A DNA stretch of 64,000 nucleotides from the NCBI GenBank assembly GCA_947561715.1, contig OX387205.1, positions 14,017,001-14,081,000 of the forward strand, given 5' to 3'. Numbering within the stretch: position 1 is the stretch's first letter; each line of letters opens with the position of its first letter. A program made the position numbers and the translations under genes. The DNA is from Ascidia mentula. Its lineage: Eukaryota > Chordata > Ascidiacea > Phlebobranchia > Ascidiidae. Below the pieces are notes generated by a model that ran no database searches, had not been told where the DNA came from, and saw nothing but the letters and a program-made list of their open reading frames with translations. Of the stretch, positions 49,532 through 60,019 are shown piece by piece.

Positions 49532-50353
49532 TTACACACGGGAGTTTATTCCTCCTGCAACGACGATCGTTTCTCCTGTGATGTAGGATCCCTCGTCGGA
49601 GCAGAGGAGCGACACGATTCCACTGCACTCTTCCGGGTTTCCCAACCTCTTGAGTGGAATATCCTTGTGAAGTACTTCAGTTGCTCTTTTCTTAGTGGCT
49701 GGATGCTGCCACAGACTCTTACTGAAGTTGGTGTCAATGATCCCGGGGGCGATGCAATTGATGCGGATCTTTTTAGCCGCAAGCTCCGGAGTGAGGACTT
49801 TTGTGAGGCTGACAAGAGCTGCCTTGCTCACGGAGTAAATTCCCACCACGTCGTAGGCGGTGAAAGCAGCAATTGAAGAAACGATGACGATGGAAGAGTT
49901 GGGACGCGACTCCATCAGAGGAACCGCGTCTTGTATCCACTGGAAGGTCGATTTGACGTTAAAGTCGAATATTTTGTCGTATGCGGGTTCTGGGGTCTTC
50001 AAAGTCGGCCCAAAGTGGGGATTGATTCCGGCGTTTGAGACGAAGATGTCAAAACCTTCATGGTTCCGCTTCACTTGGTCGAGTAAACACCGACGATCGT
50101 CGCGCTTTCCAGCATCACAAACGAGGCCGGAGACAGTGAGGCCTTCTGCTTTTAACTTGCCAACAGCCTCGTTTACATTGGCCTGTTTTCTGCTGCTGAT
50201 ATACACATGGGCACCGTCCTGTGCAAGTTTGTGTGCCATTGCAAACCCGATGCCTTCAGTGGAGGCAGTCACAACTGCTATTTTGCCGTCAAGTTTTCCA
50301 GCAAGTTTTGTAGTAGTGCACAGAGATCGATGCTGGAAAAACGTCCGGAACAT
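49532..50353 (-). CDS. DHRS4: DHRS4-like SDR, copy 4 (presequence class, SRV end)
   Basis: 273 residues, intronless, minus strand, ATG at 50,353. The N-terminus MFRTFFQHRSLCTTTKLAGK is basic, hydroxyl-rich and free of acidic residues, like a mitochondrial presequence. It aligns with copies 1 and 8, not with copies 2, 3, 6 and 7. Cofactor loop, NAG and YSVSK active site are intact. It differs from all other intact copies in ending SRV instead of SRM, which is not a usual PTS1, so peroxisomal import may be lost. The plus-strand open frame of 215 codons over this gene is its shadow. Confidence 0.9.
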   Translation of the reverse strand: MFRTFFQHRSLCTTTKLAGKLDGKIAVVTASTEGIGFAMAHKLAQDGAHVYISSRKQANVNEAVGKLKAEGLTVSGLVCDAGKRDDRRCLLDQVKRNHEGFDIFVSNAGINPHFGPTLKTPEPAYDKIFDFNVKSTFQWIQDAVPLMESRPNSSIVIVSSIAAFTAYDVVGIYSVSKAALVSLTKVLTPELAAKKIRINCIAPGIIDTNFSKSLWQHPATKKRATEVLHKDIPLKRLGNPEECSGIVSLLCSDEGSYITGETIVVAGGINSRV

Positions 50354-51280
50354 GTTTGGTGATTGTGCGAAGATTTCAACGTGGCCAATAGTTTTGGTTA
50401 CCTATGCACAAGTACCACATTATAACATGGAGAAATATGAGATATTGGAGATCAACTACCGTGCTTTCGCACTTTCGCCACCACAATCTAAATGTATTTT
50501 GGTTTAATTTCCTTTCACAATTTGCTTGTACACATTTTAGACTTTTTTATTTTTTAGAAATGTTCTGTCACAACTTTTTGCAATATCTCAGATTAGGTAA
50601 ATTCGCTACACAGACGTTAGAGCATTTAAACTAACACAAATTTGAATCAAGAAGGGCCAACATCAAAGCGACCAGGTACATTGTAATTGTGACTTTGCGT
50701 AACAATTCAAAGTTGCGTCTAAATTCCATCTGCATCTTTGCTCAATTAGCAGTTTTTATGGATATTTGTTGAAAGCTCTCCGACTTCTGTATGAACTTGT
50801 GCTAACCTCACAATATCTAAAACCAGAAGGTCACGTCAGCAAGACAATCAGACAAAGAAAGAGCGACCTGTACAAAGGAACTCGAGGCCCCCACCTTAAG
50901 AACTATGTTTTTGTCACCAAAAATAATGCACAACGGGAATAAGCTGTAGTTGAGATGGTGTGCCGCGAAAGTTTTGTCAATTAACAATAATTCATACCAT
51001 GTTGCAGTGTACGTTTCAAATTGCCACTTGCAAGACCACAGCATACAAAGGAACAATGGCTTCCAGTGACGAAACAATGGCAATAGCTTTCCAAAAAAGG
51101 CTTTTACAGCTTTTCCTCTTCAAACTTTACAATAAATGTATCCTCAGCGTTTCGATCGGTTCCGAATAAAACGAATATCTCAAATGCAGTTTAACATGCT
51201 TCATGGGCCGCACAAAAAGCCTTCGAGGACCGCATGCGGCCAGCGGCCCGCGGACTGCGTGTTTGAGACCACTGGACTAT
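50354..51280 (-). promoter_or_regulatory. Upstream region of copy 4
   Basis: On the minus strand it carries the shared SDR leader (GATCTCCAATATCTCATA, TATAATGTGGTACTTGTGCA) followed by TAGGTAACCAAAACTATTGG, a version also seen before copies 1 and 8 only. The rest resembles the 62,230-62,860 stretch of unit 2. No other gene seen. Confidence 0.4.
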
Positions 51281-52018
51281 ACCCTTTACAGTGTGCACCA
51301 GTTTGCATTGTTGTAGTTTATTAACCAGCATAAGCAGGACGGGACAGCTGTGAACACAGACCTGGGTTAGCACAAAATTACCCTGACATGACAGAGTTCC
51401 CTTTTATAGGAAAGAGGTCACGTGACACTACCACGTTGTGCAATCAATCGTGCAAAACACACTACACCCTCTTTTCCTGCAAGGTGCAAGTCGACAAAGA
51501 CGTCATAATCTCTCAAAAAAGGTACAATGCAGGTTAAGTTGCAGCCAATACAGTGGAATATCGGGGTCACATGCAATGTCATTCGTGACATCGCCCTCAG
51601 CCACATAGAAAATATCGTTTTATAAAAATAATACCAACACAAACAAATTACGAAACATGATAGAAATGAAACCACACACAGAGAACCATGCGACAAAGAC
51701 TTTACCGACTTTATTATTGCGACCCAATTAGAAAATCAACACCTTCATTCTCTGAACCCCTCAAGGTAGCTCTGCAAACATATTTCCCAACGCATCACAC
51801 GATTATGTAACGTTTATCTTTCTCAAAGCTCGTAAGACCTGCTTAAAACCAGTAGGGTGTATATGTCCTTTATTAAAACGTAAAACCCACCAATGATCAG
51901 TGTTAAAACAACGAGTCCTTGGCAACACTGCCACGCATACACAGTCTTATAGGTCACCACACCCAGAAGAAGTCATAGATTTTCGGCGTTACGGAGATGG
52001 CGATCATAATATGTAACA
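51281..52018 (-). mobile_element. LTR fossil (solo LTR with 3' internal strip to 52,140)
   Basis: The LTR reads on the minus strand from TGTTACATATTATGATC at 52,018 to about 51,281. It has a CCTATAAAAGGGAA promoter box, an AATAAA signal in GGTTAATAAACTACAAC, and is preceded (52,019-52,140) by a purine-rich tract and internal sequence shared with the other two copies. No gag, pol or envelope part remains. Family: LTR retrotransposon, clade not assignable from LTR alone. It looks moderately old. Confidence 0.75.
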
Positions 52019-52460
52019 TACCTCTCCCCTCTGCGAAAGAGGAGTGTCCACACTCCATAAATTACACACGACGATTTCAATAGCGTCGAAAATACAATAG
52101 CAAGAAATCCCCGAAACCAAGAAAAAAACGAAATCACTTGTTAACATTTCGTGATTATTGTTATCGTGACTCTGACTTTCGTCTTAGTATGGGCACGAGA
52201 ATTGCCCAACTTTCGTGATTGTGTGTATTTTATTTGTGCTTATCATGACATACTGTTTGTTTTTAACGTTTTTGTTTTTTCTTGGCGTGTCTAAGTTTGT
52301 TAAAGTGGTATGTTCGATTACATGAAAGACTACTGCTATATAACAGGTTATGAACTTATAGAAACCTAAAGGTGTTTCTGGGTGCATTACAAGTAAGCAT
52401 GAATACACATCCACATTTTTGTCTAGAAAGACTGCATGTTGTGTTTGTGGATTCAAATCA

Positions 52461-52700
52461 GGCATTGGCAACGCACAATCACGAAAGTCAGGGCATTGGC
52501 AACGCGTATGATCACGAAAGTCTGGCATTGGCAACGCGTATGATCACGAAAGTCAGGGCATTGGCAACGCGTAAGATCACGAAAGTCAGGGCATTGGCAA
52601 CGCATATGATCACGAAAGTCAGGCATTAGCAACGCACAATCATGAAAGTCAGGCAATTCCAACGCACAGCTACGAAAGGCAGGCAATCCAACGCACGATC
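52461..52700 (+). repeat. Minisatellite, about 32-bp period (unit 2)
   Basis: About seven repeats of GGCATTGGCAACGC plus a variable CGTATGATCACGAAAGTCA half. It is more homogeneous than the unit 1 array, especially in the middle, indicating recent expansion. Not a CRISPR: the whole period repeats and there are no unique spacers. Confidence 0.88.
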
Positions 52701-53288
52701 AAGCAAGTAAGGCTACTTTTCCTGATTTTTTGGGGGGATACACTGCTGTTGAAGTTAGGCGAGTCAGGCAGTCAGGATTTTAGACGAAGCCGAAAATGCA
52801 TTGGTTTAGAGTTATTTACTAAAACGCGTATAGAGCAGACCTCAATCCTTTTGTGAAAGAATTTACGTTTCGGCAAAGCAGAAACTGTCGAAGAATACAA
52901 GCATCAGAAATGAAAATTTACGTATATACGAAGAAAAGCGTCTGGAATTAACCGCAAATAGCGCGCCTGGCAGCAACTTGGCTGTTGTCCGTTTTTACTG
53001 CGGCGAATAAGTCTTGATCGTGTCGAAACTGACAGCAGACGGACACTAATGCTGGTTTGTTGTGTGGGTACAACTAAGTTTTTTAGAAAAAATTTGGTAA
53101 ATTTTAAAATATTTTGCAGATGTTCCTAAAGTAACCCAGAGTATTAGAAGAACACGTATTATAATTTGATTTAGAGTCTCTTGTTTCATATGCTACTATT
53201 TTCGACTCTCACGAGACAGCAAACGTGCACATCAATGCAAAGTAGCTGCCAGAGGCGTTAGTTGCGGTTATTGCGTTAGTTGCGGTTA

Positions 53289-53611
53289 TGATGCTGGAAA
53301 ACGCGACGATCGTCGACGTTTACTCGACCAATTGAAGCGGAACCATGGAGGCTTTGACATCTTCGTCTCAAACGCCGGAATCAATCCCCACTTTGGGTCG
53401 ACTTTAAACACCCCAGAACCCGCATACGACAAAATATTTGACTTTAACGTCAAATCGACCTTCCAGTGGATACAAGACGCGGTTCCTCTGATGGAGTCGC
53501 GTCCTAACTCTTCTATCGTCCTTCTTTCTTCTTCTGCCGCTTTCAACACTTCGAACCTGTTGGGAATTTACTCTGTGAGCAAGGCAGCTCTCGTCAGCCT
53601 CACAAAAGTTC
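53289..53611 (+). pseudogene. DHRS4-like SDR fragment, copy 5
   Basis: About 322 bases corresponding to residues DAGKRDDRR through SLTKV, that is the middle third including NAG, Asn, Ser, Tyr and Lys, with neither the cofactor loop nor the C-terminus. It is almost identical to the same part of copy 6 (about six differences by eye). It is inserted inside a repeat that is uninterrupted at 42,430-42,450 in unit 1, directly after a duplicated GCGTTAGTTGCGGTTAT. Not expected to make an active enzyme. Confidence 0.85.
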
Positions 53612-53769
53612 AAACGATTTTCTTGGCCTAAACGTGAATTTTATTTTTTGGTACTTTGTACTTAAATTTTTCGACAATCTTTACCTGCAGCATTGTGACG
53701 TCAGACTCATTGATGACGCGTTGTCGGATATAGTGAAGTGAATCGTGACGCACAGTGTAAATAGACCTT

Positions 53770-55800
53770 AGGAGTGTTTACACTTGAACACGTGGGTTAA
53801 CGTGAAAAGCATGTGTTTCTTAGCAGCATGTTTGAAGCCAGCAAAACTTAAACGTTTCATATTTTGGGGAATATTATCCACACCGAAACGCAATAGTACT
53901 TTAATGTTTGTTCGTTTGACACGGTGTAGGAATAAGCTCGTCATGCTCATGCACCGTCCGGTGTTGTAATCGTGTAGGCCTACCTTAGAAGAACATACAA
54001 AGTAGTTTTGGAACACATTTGGTAAGTGTTTATTTTTAAATATACATACAAATTTAGCCAACTCCATGTTGTACATTTCAGTAATTGGTTTTATTTAAGC
54101 CTGTTTTTACAGGTTTGCAGTGTGGTAGCGATAGGGGCTGTTTGTTATTATTTTTAAAGCTCTATTTTGAAGAATTTGTAGTGGATATAAATGTGTTTTA
54201 TTAGCGAACCCCCATGACAATATACGATAACGATATGTGTGAATGGAAAAGTACATAGTATACAATTTTAAGTGTTGGTTGGTTAATAATTAATATATTT
54301 TAATTTTGACAGGACACCAGTGACACTTGCCACTTGCAACTGAATCAATGTGCTGTTTCCATGTCAGAGTTTGGTGAGTAATGATTCCTATTTTACAGTT
54401 TGAGGCCCTTACAAATTAGCTGAAAGCTAGATTTTGTGCAATGATTTCCAAACAGTATAAATTTTGTATTGCTACAATTTAATGAGAGTTTGTTTGCGTT
54501 AAGCCACATGCCAACATTTTTTATTTCATTGTTCACAGATTGTTGCAGTGAATGTATATCTTTGCTAGACATCTATTATTTGGAATTCTAGTTTCTGCAG
54601 AAGTATGTGATGATTATCTGTATCAAATGCTTGTGCAAGGTCCAACAAAATTATACACGTTACAAAATTTTGGTCCTTACATAAAGACGTTTTTATTGCA
54701 TTTTGGTGTTTATGTGCTTGACGTGTTATTGTAATTTTGTTGCTACATAGCCCCGAGAAAGTCCAGCAGGATGGTTTTGTACTCTTTTTGTATGAATTTA
54801 TTGCTCATGCATTGATTGTAAAGCTTGTTTTTCTTTCTTACAGATTTTATTATTACCTTTGTTAGAAAAGGTTTGTAAACTTTTGGTGCAATGCTGAGAG
54901 TTCTGTATGCAGCATGCTGATCAAATGTTTTTTTGCAGCTGAGAAATGAATGTTTTCTATTGAGCGTGTACATGATTTGTAAAGAAAATAATGTGTCTGT
55001 TATAAATTATATCTTGCATGAGCTGTTCCAAGTTCAGGTTTAAAGGATTTGCAGTGGTTGTTCAGTTTATCAGTAAACATACTGGCATGTGATCAGATAT
55101 ATCAGATGTAATTATTCCTGGGGTGATGTCATGTGTTAAATCATTTGTTTAGATGTGGTCGAGTGTTGACATGTTGGATGAGGGTGCTGTGTGTTGGCTT
55201 GTCAAACATTCTATCATTATTTTGTACTCATAAGATTTGAAGTTGTTATCTCTAAGATTCTATATGAATAAGTCGGAGAAACTGACGATACCTTTTTTGG
55301 CGAAATATATTTTTCTCACAAAAAAACCCATCTGAGCTGTCTAAAGATTGCTTTATGAAATTTAATACATAATTATATCGATGCGGTGAGCGATCGACAG
55401 CCTGCCAGGGACTTATGGTTTTGATCCAGTATTCATTCATTAATCACATTGTTATCTCTAATGTCTATTTTGAAATCACCAAGTATGTAGTAGTTTGTTT
55501 TATTCTGTTTAGCTTAAACAGGTTACTTCCATCTGTGAGGAAAATGAATCAATAACATGGTCAGGATGTTGATACACAACATCAATTATGATGGAAACAC
55601 CGTCATCGACATACAGCTGCATCCATAAATTTTCACAATTGGGGATGTCAATATATTTTGCAATACTGCGAAGAATCGCTAATATATAATTACTCCTCCA
55701 GCACCAGTCACTGAATTTTCTTGAAGAAAATTGTAACCAGGAAGGCTAGTTTCAGATATTGCAACTGTATGTGGAAGTAATGGACATGTAGCAAGCAATT
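53770..55800 (-). mobile_element. Dead LINE, unit 2 copy
   Basis: The same element as 42,760-44,600, with SVRKKNKLYNQCMSNKFI and other blocks on the minus strand. It is further decayed and interrupted by the 193-bp insertion at 55,256. Comparison of the two copies gives the age of the segmental duplication, since both derive from a single old insertion. Confidence 0.75.
55256..55448 (-). mobile_element. 193-bp SINE-like insertion with 13-bp TSD
   Basis: TTGTTATCTCTAA is duplicated at 55,243-55,255 and 55,449-55,461; unit 1 has one copy at the matching place (about 44,190-44,200). On the minus strand the insert contains AATCTTTAGACAGCTCAG and GAGAAAAATATATTTCGCC, shared with the insertion at 45,231-45,346, so the two are one family in opposite orientation. 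Confidence 0.8.
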
Positions 55801-56390
55801 TTTCCAGAAATAATAAATTGCGCTTAAGGCTTTTGACATTCAATTGTATCAGCCATAGGTCTTATTTTCTCATGCAACCAATGAATGAATCAAACTCGCT
55901 CTTGTCATAATATCGAGACTCTTATGTTGACATATATACAAACTTACCTGGAGGTTTGCTTTACTAAGCAATTTTTTTAAAACATTGTATGAGATATATA
56001 AAAAGTCAGGGCAACATGGAGTACAGTAAAAACATGCAATGTATGTAGGTTTCTCTTTGTTGTACCTGTTATTTTTGTTGTTGACACTTTTCGATTCAAA
56101 TTTTTTGTATATTTGAATGCTCTAATGTGTGTGTAGCGAATTTACCTAATCTGAGATATTGTAAATAAATTGGGTGGTACAAACTAAGTTGTGACAGGAC
56201 ATTTCTAATAAAAGGCCTAAAAAGAGTACAAAGAATTTGTGAAAGGAAATTAGACAAAAATTAGTTTGTGCAGGCGAAAATGTGAAAGCACGGTAGTTGA
56301 TCTATAAAATCTTCTACTTCTTCATTTTTTAATGTAGCACTTGTGCACAAAAAATAACTGATTACGTTGAAATTGTTTTGCTTAATCACC

Positions 56391-57194
56391 ATGACCCTTC
56401 GATCCCTAAAGATCACAAGACTGGCTGGAAAACTTGACGGCAAAATTGCAGTCCTAACCGCCTCCACTGACGGCATCGGGTTTGCAATGGCACGAAGACT
56501 TGCACAGGACGGCGCCCATGTGTATATCAGCAGCAGAAAACAGGCTAATGTGGATAAGGCTGTTGGCAAGTTACAAGCAGAAGGCCTTACTGTCACCGGC
56601 CACGTCTGTGATGCTGGAAAACGCGACGATCGTCGACGTTTACTCGACCAATTGAAGCGGAACCATGGAGGCTTTGACATCTTCGTCTCAAACGCCGGAA
56701 TCAATCCCCACTTTGGGCCGACTTTAAACACCCCAGAACCCGCATACGACAAAATATTTGACTTTAACGTCAAATCGACCTTCCAGTGGATACAAGACGC
56801 GGTTCCTCTGATGGAGTCGCGTCCCAACTCTTCCATCGTCCTTCTTTCTTCTTCTGCCGCTTTCAACACTCCGAACCTGTTGGGAATTTACTCAGTGAGC
56901 AAGGCAGCTCTTGTCAGCCTCACAAAAGTTCTCACTCCAGAGCTTGCAGCTAAAAAGATCCGCATCAATTGCATCGCACCCGGGCTCATTGACACCAAGT
57001 TCAGCAAGAAACTGTGGCAGCATCCGGCCACTAAGAAAAGAGCATCTGATGCACTTCGTTGGGAAATTCCACTCAAGAGGTTGGGAACCCCGGAAGAGTG
57101 CACTGGGATCGTGTCGCTCCTCTGCTCCGACGAGGGATCCTACATCACAGGAGAAACGATCGTCGTTGCAGGGGGAGCGAAGTCCCGAATGTGA
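56391..57194 (+). CDS. DHRS4: DHRS4-like SDR, copy 6
   Basis: 267 residues, intronless. The start at 56,391 (MTLRSLKITRLAGKLDGKIA) is preferred over 56,367 because copy 7 has the same length. Cofactor loop TASTDGIG is exactly the human DHRS4 form. NAG, Ser-Tyr-Lys and SRM end are present, with SSSAAFNTPN in place of SSIAAF after the catalytic Ser. The 5' flank matches copy 2, but the 3' flank (57,195-57,340) matches copies 4 and 8, so the locus is a mosaic. Source of the fragment at 53,289. Confidence 0.9.
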   Translation: MTLRSLKITRLAGKLDGKIAVLTASTDGIGFAMARRLAQDGAHVYISSRKQANVDKAVGKLQAEGLTVTGHVCDAGKRDDRRRLLDQLKRNHGGFDIFVSNAGINPHFGPTLNTPEPAYDKIFDFNVKSTFQWIQDAVPLMESRPNSSIVLLSSSAAFNTPNLLGIYSVSKAALVSLTKVLTPELAAKKIRINCIAPGLIDTKFSKKLWQHPATKKRASDALRWEIPLKRLGTPEECTGIVSLLCSDEGSYITGETIVVAGGAKSRM

Positions 57195-57469
57195 GTCACA
57201 TGACTTTGTCAGCATGGTCGCAAACGTACAATTCATAACACTGGCAATACATCAAGAATCCAAGTATGTTTAGAGCCGTGTGTTCGATGCGGCGTCATAA
57301 TGTTTTAGATACAAAAGTACAAAATGCTGCAGCTAAGGAAATGTTTATTTAACTTTGTGATTCTGTTCTAAAGCTTTGTGCATAATGTCACCTTGCTTAC
57401 CGCACTTACGATAAGACACATTGTTTTGTTCTACAAAGAGTTGTTTTGTCGCACGTTGACAAGTGATTT
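57195..57469. other. Copy 6 3' flank
   Basis: Contains GCAGCTAAGGAAATGTTTAT and AATACATCAAGAATCCAAGT, present in inverted orientation after copies 4 and 8. No gene seen. Confidence 0.4.
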
Positions 57470-58341
57470 GGTTTGTTTCTTGGTTTCGGGAAATTTCTTG
57501 CTATTGTATGTTCGACGCTGTTGAAATCTTTGTATCTAATTTATAGAAAGTGAACAATTCTCTTTGGCAGAGGGGGGGAGAATGTTACATATTATTATCA
57601 CCATCTCCTTACCGCCCCTAGCGTCCGCTAATATGTTATCTGTGACTACTTCTGGGTGTTGTTACCTGAGACTATATGCGTGGTAATGACGCGAAGGACT
57701 CCTTGTTTGAAAACTGAATATTGGTGGTTTTACCTTTGTGATAAAGGCATATATTGCCTACAGGTGTTAAGCAGGTCCTACGAGCTTTAAGAAAGATACA
57801 CGTTGCGTAATCGTGTGGTGCATTGGGAAATATGTTTGCCGAGCTACCGCAAGTACAGAAGGGGTTCAGAGAATGAAGGTGTTGATTTTCTAATTGAGTC
57901 GCAATAATGAAGTTGGTGAAGTCAAACGACTTTGTCGCATGGTTCTCTGTGTGTGGTTTCTTTTCTATCATGTTTCGTAATTTGTTTGTGTTGGTATTGT
58001 TTTTATAAAACGATATTTTCTATGTGGCAGGGGGCGATGTCACGAATAACATTTCATGTGACCCCGATATTCAACTGTGTTGGCTGCAGCTTAACCTGCA
58101 TTGTAACTTTTTAGTGATTGTGGCGTCATTGCCAACTTGCACCTTGCAGGAAAGGGGGTGTAGTGTGTTTCGCATGATTTGATGCGCAACAGGGTAGCGT
58201 CACGTGACCCCTTGCTATGTAAAAGGGACTCCACTCGACGTCAAGGTCATTTTTTTCTAGCACAGGTTTGTGTGCATTGCTGTTCCGTTCTGGTTATGCT
58301 GGCTAATAAACTATAACAATACAAACTGACGCACATTGTAA
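57470..58341 (+). mobile_element. LTR fossil with 3' internal strip
   Basis: Internal strip 57,470-57,582 ends in the purine tract AGAGGGGGGGAGAA. The LTR starts at 57,583 (TGTTACATATTATTATCACC) and ends about 58,341, with a TATGTAAAAGGGA promoter-like box and CTAATAAACTATAACAAT as polyadenylation region. No coding part remains. Unit 1 lacks this LTR body at the matching place but keeps its tail. Moderately old; the three LTR copies differ from one another at many positions. Confidence 0.75.
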
Positions 58342-59141
58342 AGAGTATGGAAGCTTGCAAACCAGCAGTTTGATTTGTTGCAACGGAAACATACATTCTG
58401 AGAATGTGGATAAGCAGTAAATATTGACATGTTATACTCAAAACGCAAAGCAAGATAATGTTTTCTCAACCACAAATGCATTTTTGTCTCCCCACGAAAG
58501 CAGGATATTCCACCTATAGCTTTTTAACGTCTGCTATTTCCGCATCAGTAATTGTTTTGTTACGCATTCCTCTGAAAAGGTACTTGGTCAATGGCACGGT
58601 CGCTCTTTTTCTGTCTGTTTTTTTTTGCTGACTTGGTCTTCTCGTTTTAGGTATTGTGAGGTTAGTACCAGTTCATGCAGACGTCAGAGAGCTTTTGGCA
58701 AATATTCATAAAAACTGTTAATTGAGAAAAAATGCAGGTGGAGCATAGACGTAACTTTGAATTGTTAAGCAAAGTCACAATTACAATGTACCTGGTCGTT
58801 TTGTTGTTGACCCTTTTTGTTTCAAATTTGTGTTATATCAGAATGCTCAAACGTCTGTGTAGCGAATTTACCTAATCTGAGATATTGTAAATAAATCAGG
58901 TGGTACAAAATAATGTGTGACAGGACATTTCAATAAAAGCGAAAAAGCTTACAAAGAGTACAAGCAATTGGTAGAGGAAATTAGACAACAACTTTATTTC
59001 GGTTGTGGTGGCGAAAGTGCGAAAGTACAGTAGTTGATCTCCATATATCTCCTATTCTCCATGTTATATAATGTAGGACTTGTGCACAGGTAAAGTCATA
59101 AAATATAACTGATTGCGTTGAAAATTCTTTGCTGATTCACC
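58342..59141 (+). promoter_or_regulatory. Spacer and upstream region of copy 7
   Basis: Third copy of the 41,228 repeat (58,385-58,760), then the shared SDR leader with GAGATATTGTAAATAAATC, AGTTGATCTCCATATATCTC and TAATGTAGGACTTGTGCA. No other gene seen. Confidence 0.45.
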
Positions 59142-59945
59142 ATGAGCATTCGATCGCTAAAGACCACAAGACTGGCTGGAAAACTTGACGATAAAATAGC
59201 AGTCCTAACCGCCTCCACTGAAGGCATCGGGTTTGCAATGGCACGAAGACTTGCACAGGACGGCGCCCATGTGTATATCAGCAGCAGAAAACAGGCTAAT
59301 GTGGATAAGGCTGTTGGCAAGTTACAAGCAGAAGGCCTCACTGTCACCGGACACGTTTGTGATGCTGGTAAACGCGACGATCGTCGGCGTTTACTCGACC
59401 AACTAAAGCGGAACCACGGGGGGTTTGACATCTTTATCGCAAACGCCGGAATCAATCCGTACTTTGGGCTGACTTTAAACACCCCAGAACCCGCATACGA
59501 CAAAATATTCGACTTTAACGTCAAGTCCACCTTCCAGTGGATACAAGACGCGGTTCCTCTGATGGAGTCGCGTCCCAACTCTTCTATCGTCCTTCTTTCT
59601 TCAATTGCCGCTTTCGCCGCCTACGATGTATTGGGAATTTACTCCGTGAGCAAGGCAGCTCTTGTCAGTCTCACTAAAGTCCTAACTCCGGAGCTTGCGG
59701 CTAAAAAGATCCGCATCAATTGCATCGCACCTGGGCTCATTGACACCAACTTCAGCAAGAGTCTGTGGCAGCATCCGGCCACTAAGAAAAGAGTAGTCGA
59801 TTTACTTCGCAAGGATATTCCACTGAAGAGGAAAGGAAGCCCGGAAGAGTGCACTGGGATCGTGTCGCTCCTCTGCTCCGACGAGGGATCCTACATCACA
59901 GGAGAAACGATCGTTGTTGCAGGAGGAATGAAGTCCCGGATGTGA
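59142..59945 (+). CDS. DHRS4: DHRS4-like SDR, copy 7
   Basis: 267 residues, intronless, ATG at 59,142 (MSIRSLKTTRLAGKLDDKIA). TASTEGIG loop, SSRKQ, ANAGINPYFGLTLNTPEP, SSIAAFAAYD, YSVSK and SRM end. The LDGKIA segment reads LDDKIA here. Partner of copy 3 in unit 1 by position, though its lid region (KSLWQHPATKKRVVDLLRKD) mixes features of copies 4 and 2. An LTR-like AATAAA-type tail (here AACAAA) follows. Confidence 0.9.
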   Translation: MSIRSLKTTRLAGKLDDKIAVLTASTEGIGFAMARRLAQDGAHVYISSRKQANVDKAVGKLQAEGLTVTGHVCDAGKRDDRRRLLDQLKRNHGGFDIFIANAGINPYFGLTLNTPEPAYDKIFDFNVKSTFQWIQDAVPLMESRPNSSIVLLSSIAAFAAYDVLGIYSVSKAALVSLTKVLTPELAAKKIRINCIAPGLIDTNFSKSLWQHPATKKRVVDLLRKDIPLKRKGSPEECTGIVSLLCSDEGSYITGETIVVAGGMKSRM

Positions 59946-60019
59946 GTCACGTGACTTTGTCAGCCTAGCCACAAACACATCTCCTATATACAAGACTCTC
60001 TTCCTCGTCATAAGCATTC

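Larger units (their letters stand above)
41663..52140. repeat. Tandem duplication unit 1 (about 10.5 kb)
   Basis: Collinear with 52,343-63,757. The order in both is: leader beginning AACAGGTTA-GAACTT, minisatellite, TTAGTTGCGGTTAT region, dead LINE (minus), SDR gene plus, SDR gene plus, about 1.3 kb spacer, SDR gene minus, LTR end minus. The length difference from unit 2 is explained to within about 100 bases by one extra LTR and one SDR fragment in unit 2 and one 335-bp insertion in unit 1. Exact edges need a dot plot. Confidence 0.85.

Noticed and set aside
49860-50507. 215-codon plus-strand open frame
   Set aside because: It is the antisense of copy 4 (minus-strand DHRS4-like gene). The same shadow frame appears opposite copies 1, 2, 6, 7 and 8.
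52461-52700. Possible CRISPR-like array
   Set aside because: Eukaryotic context; the full period repeats and no unique spacers exist, so it is a minisatellite.
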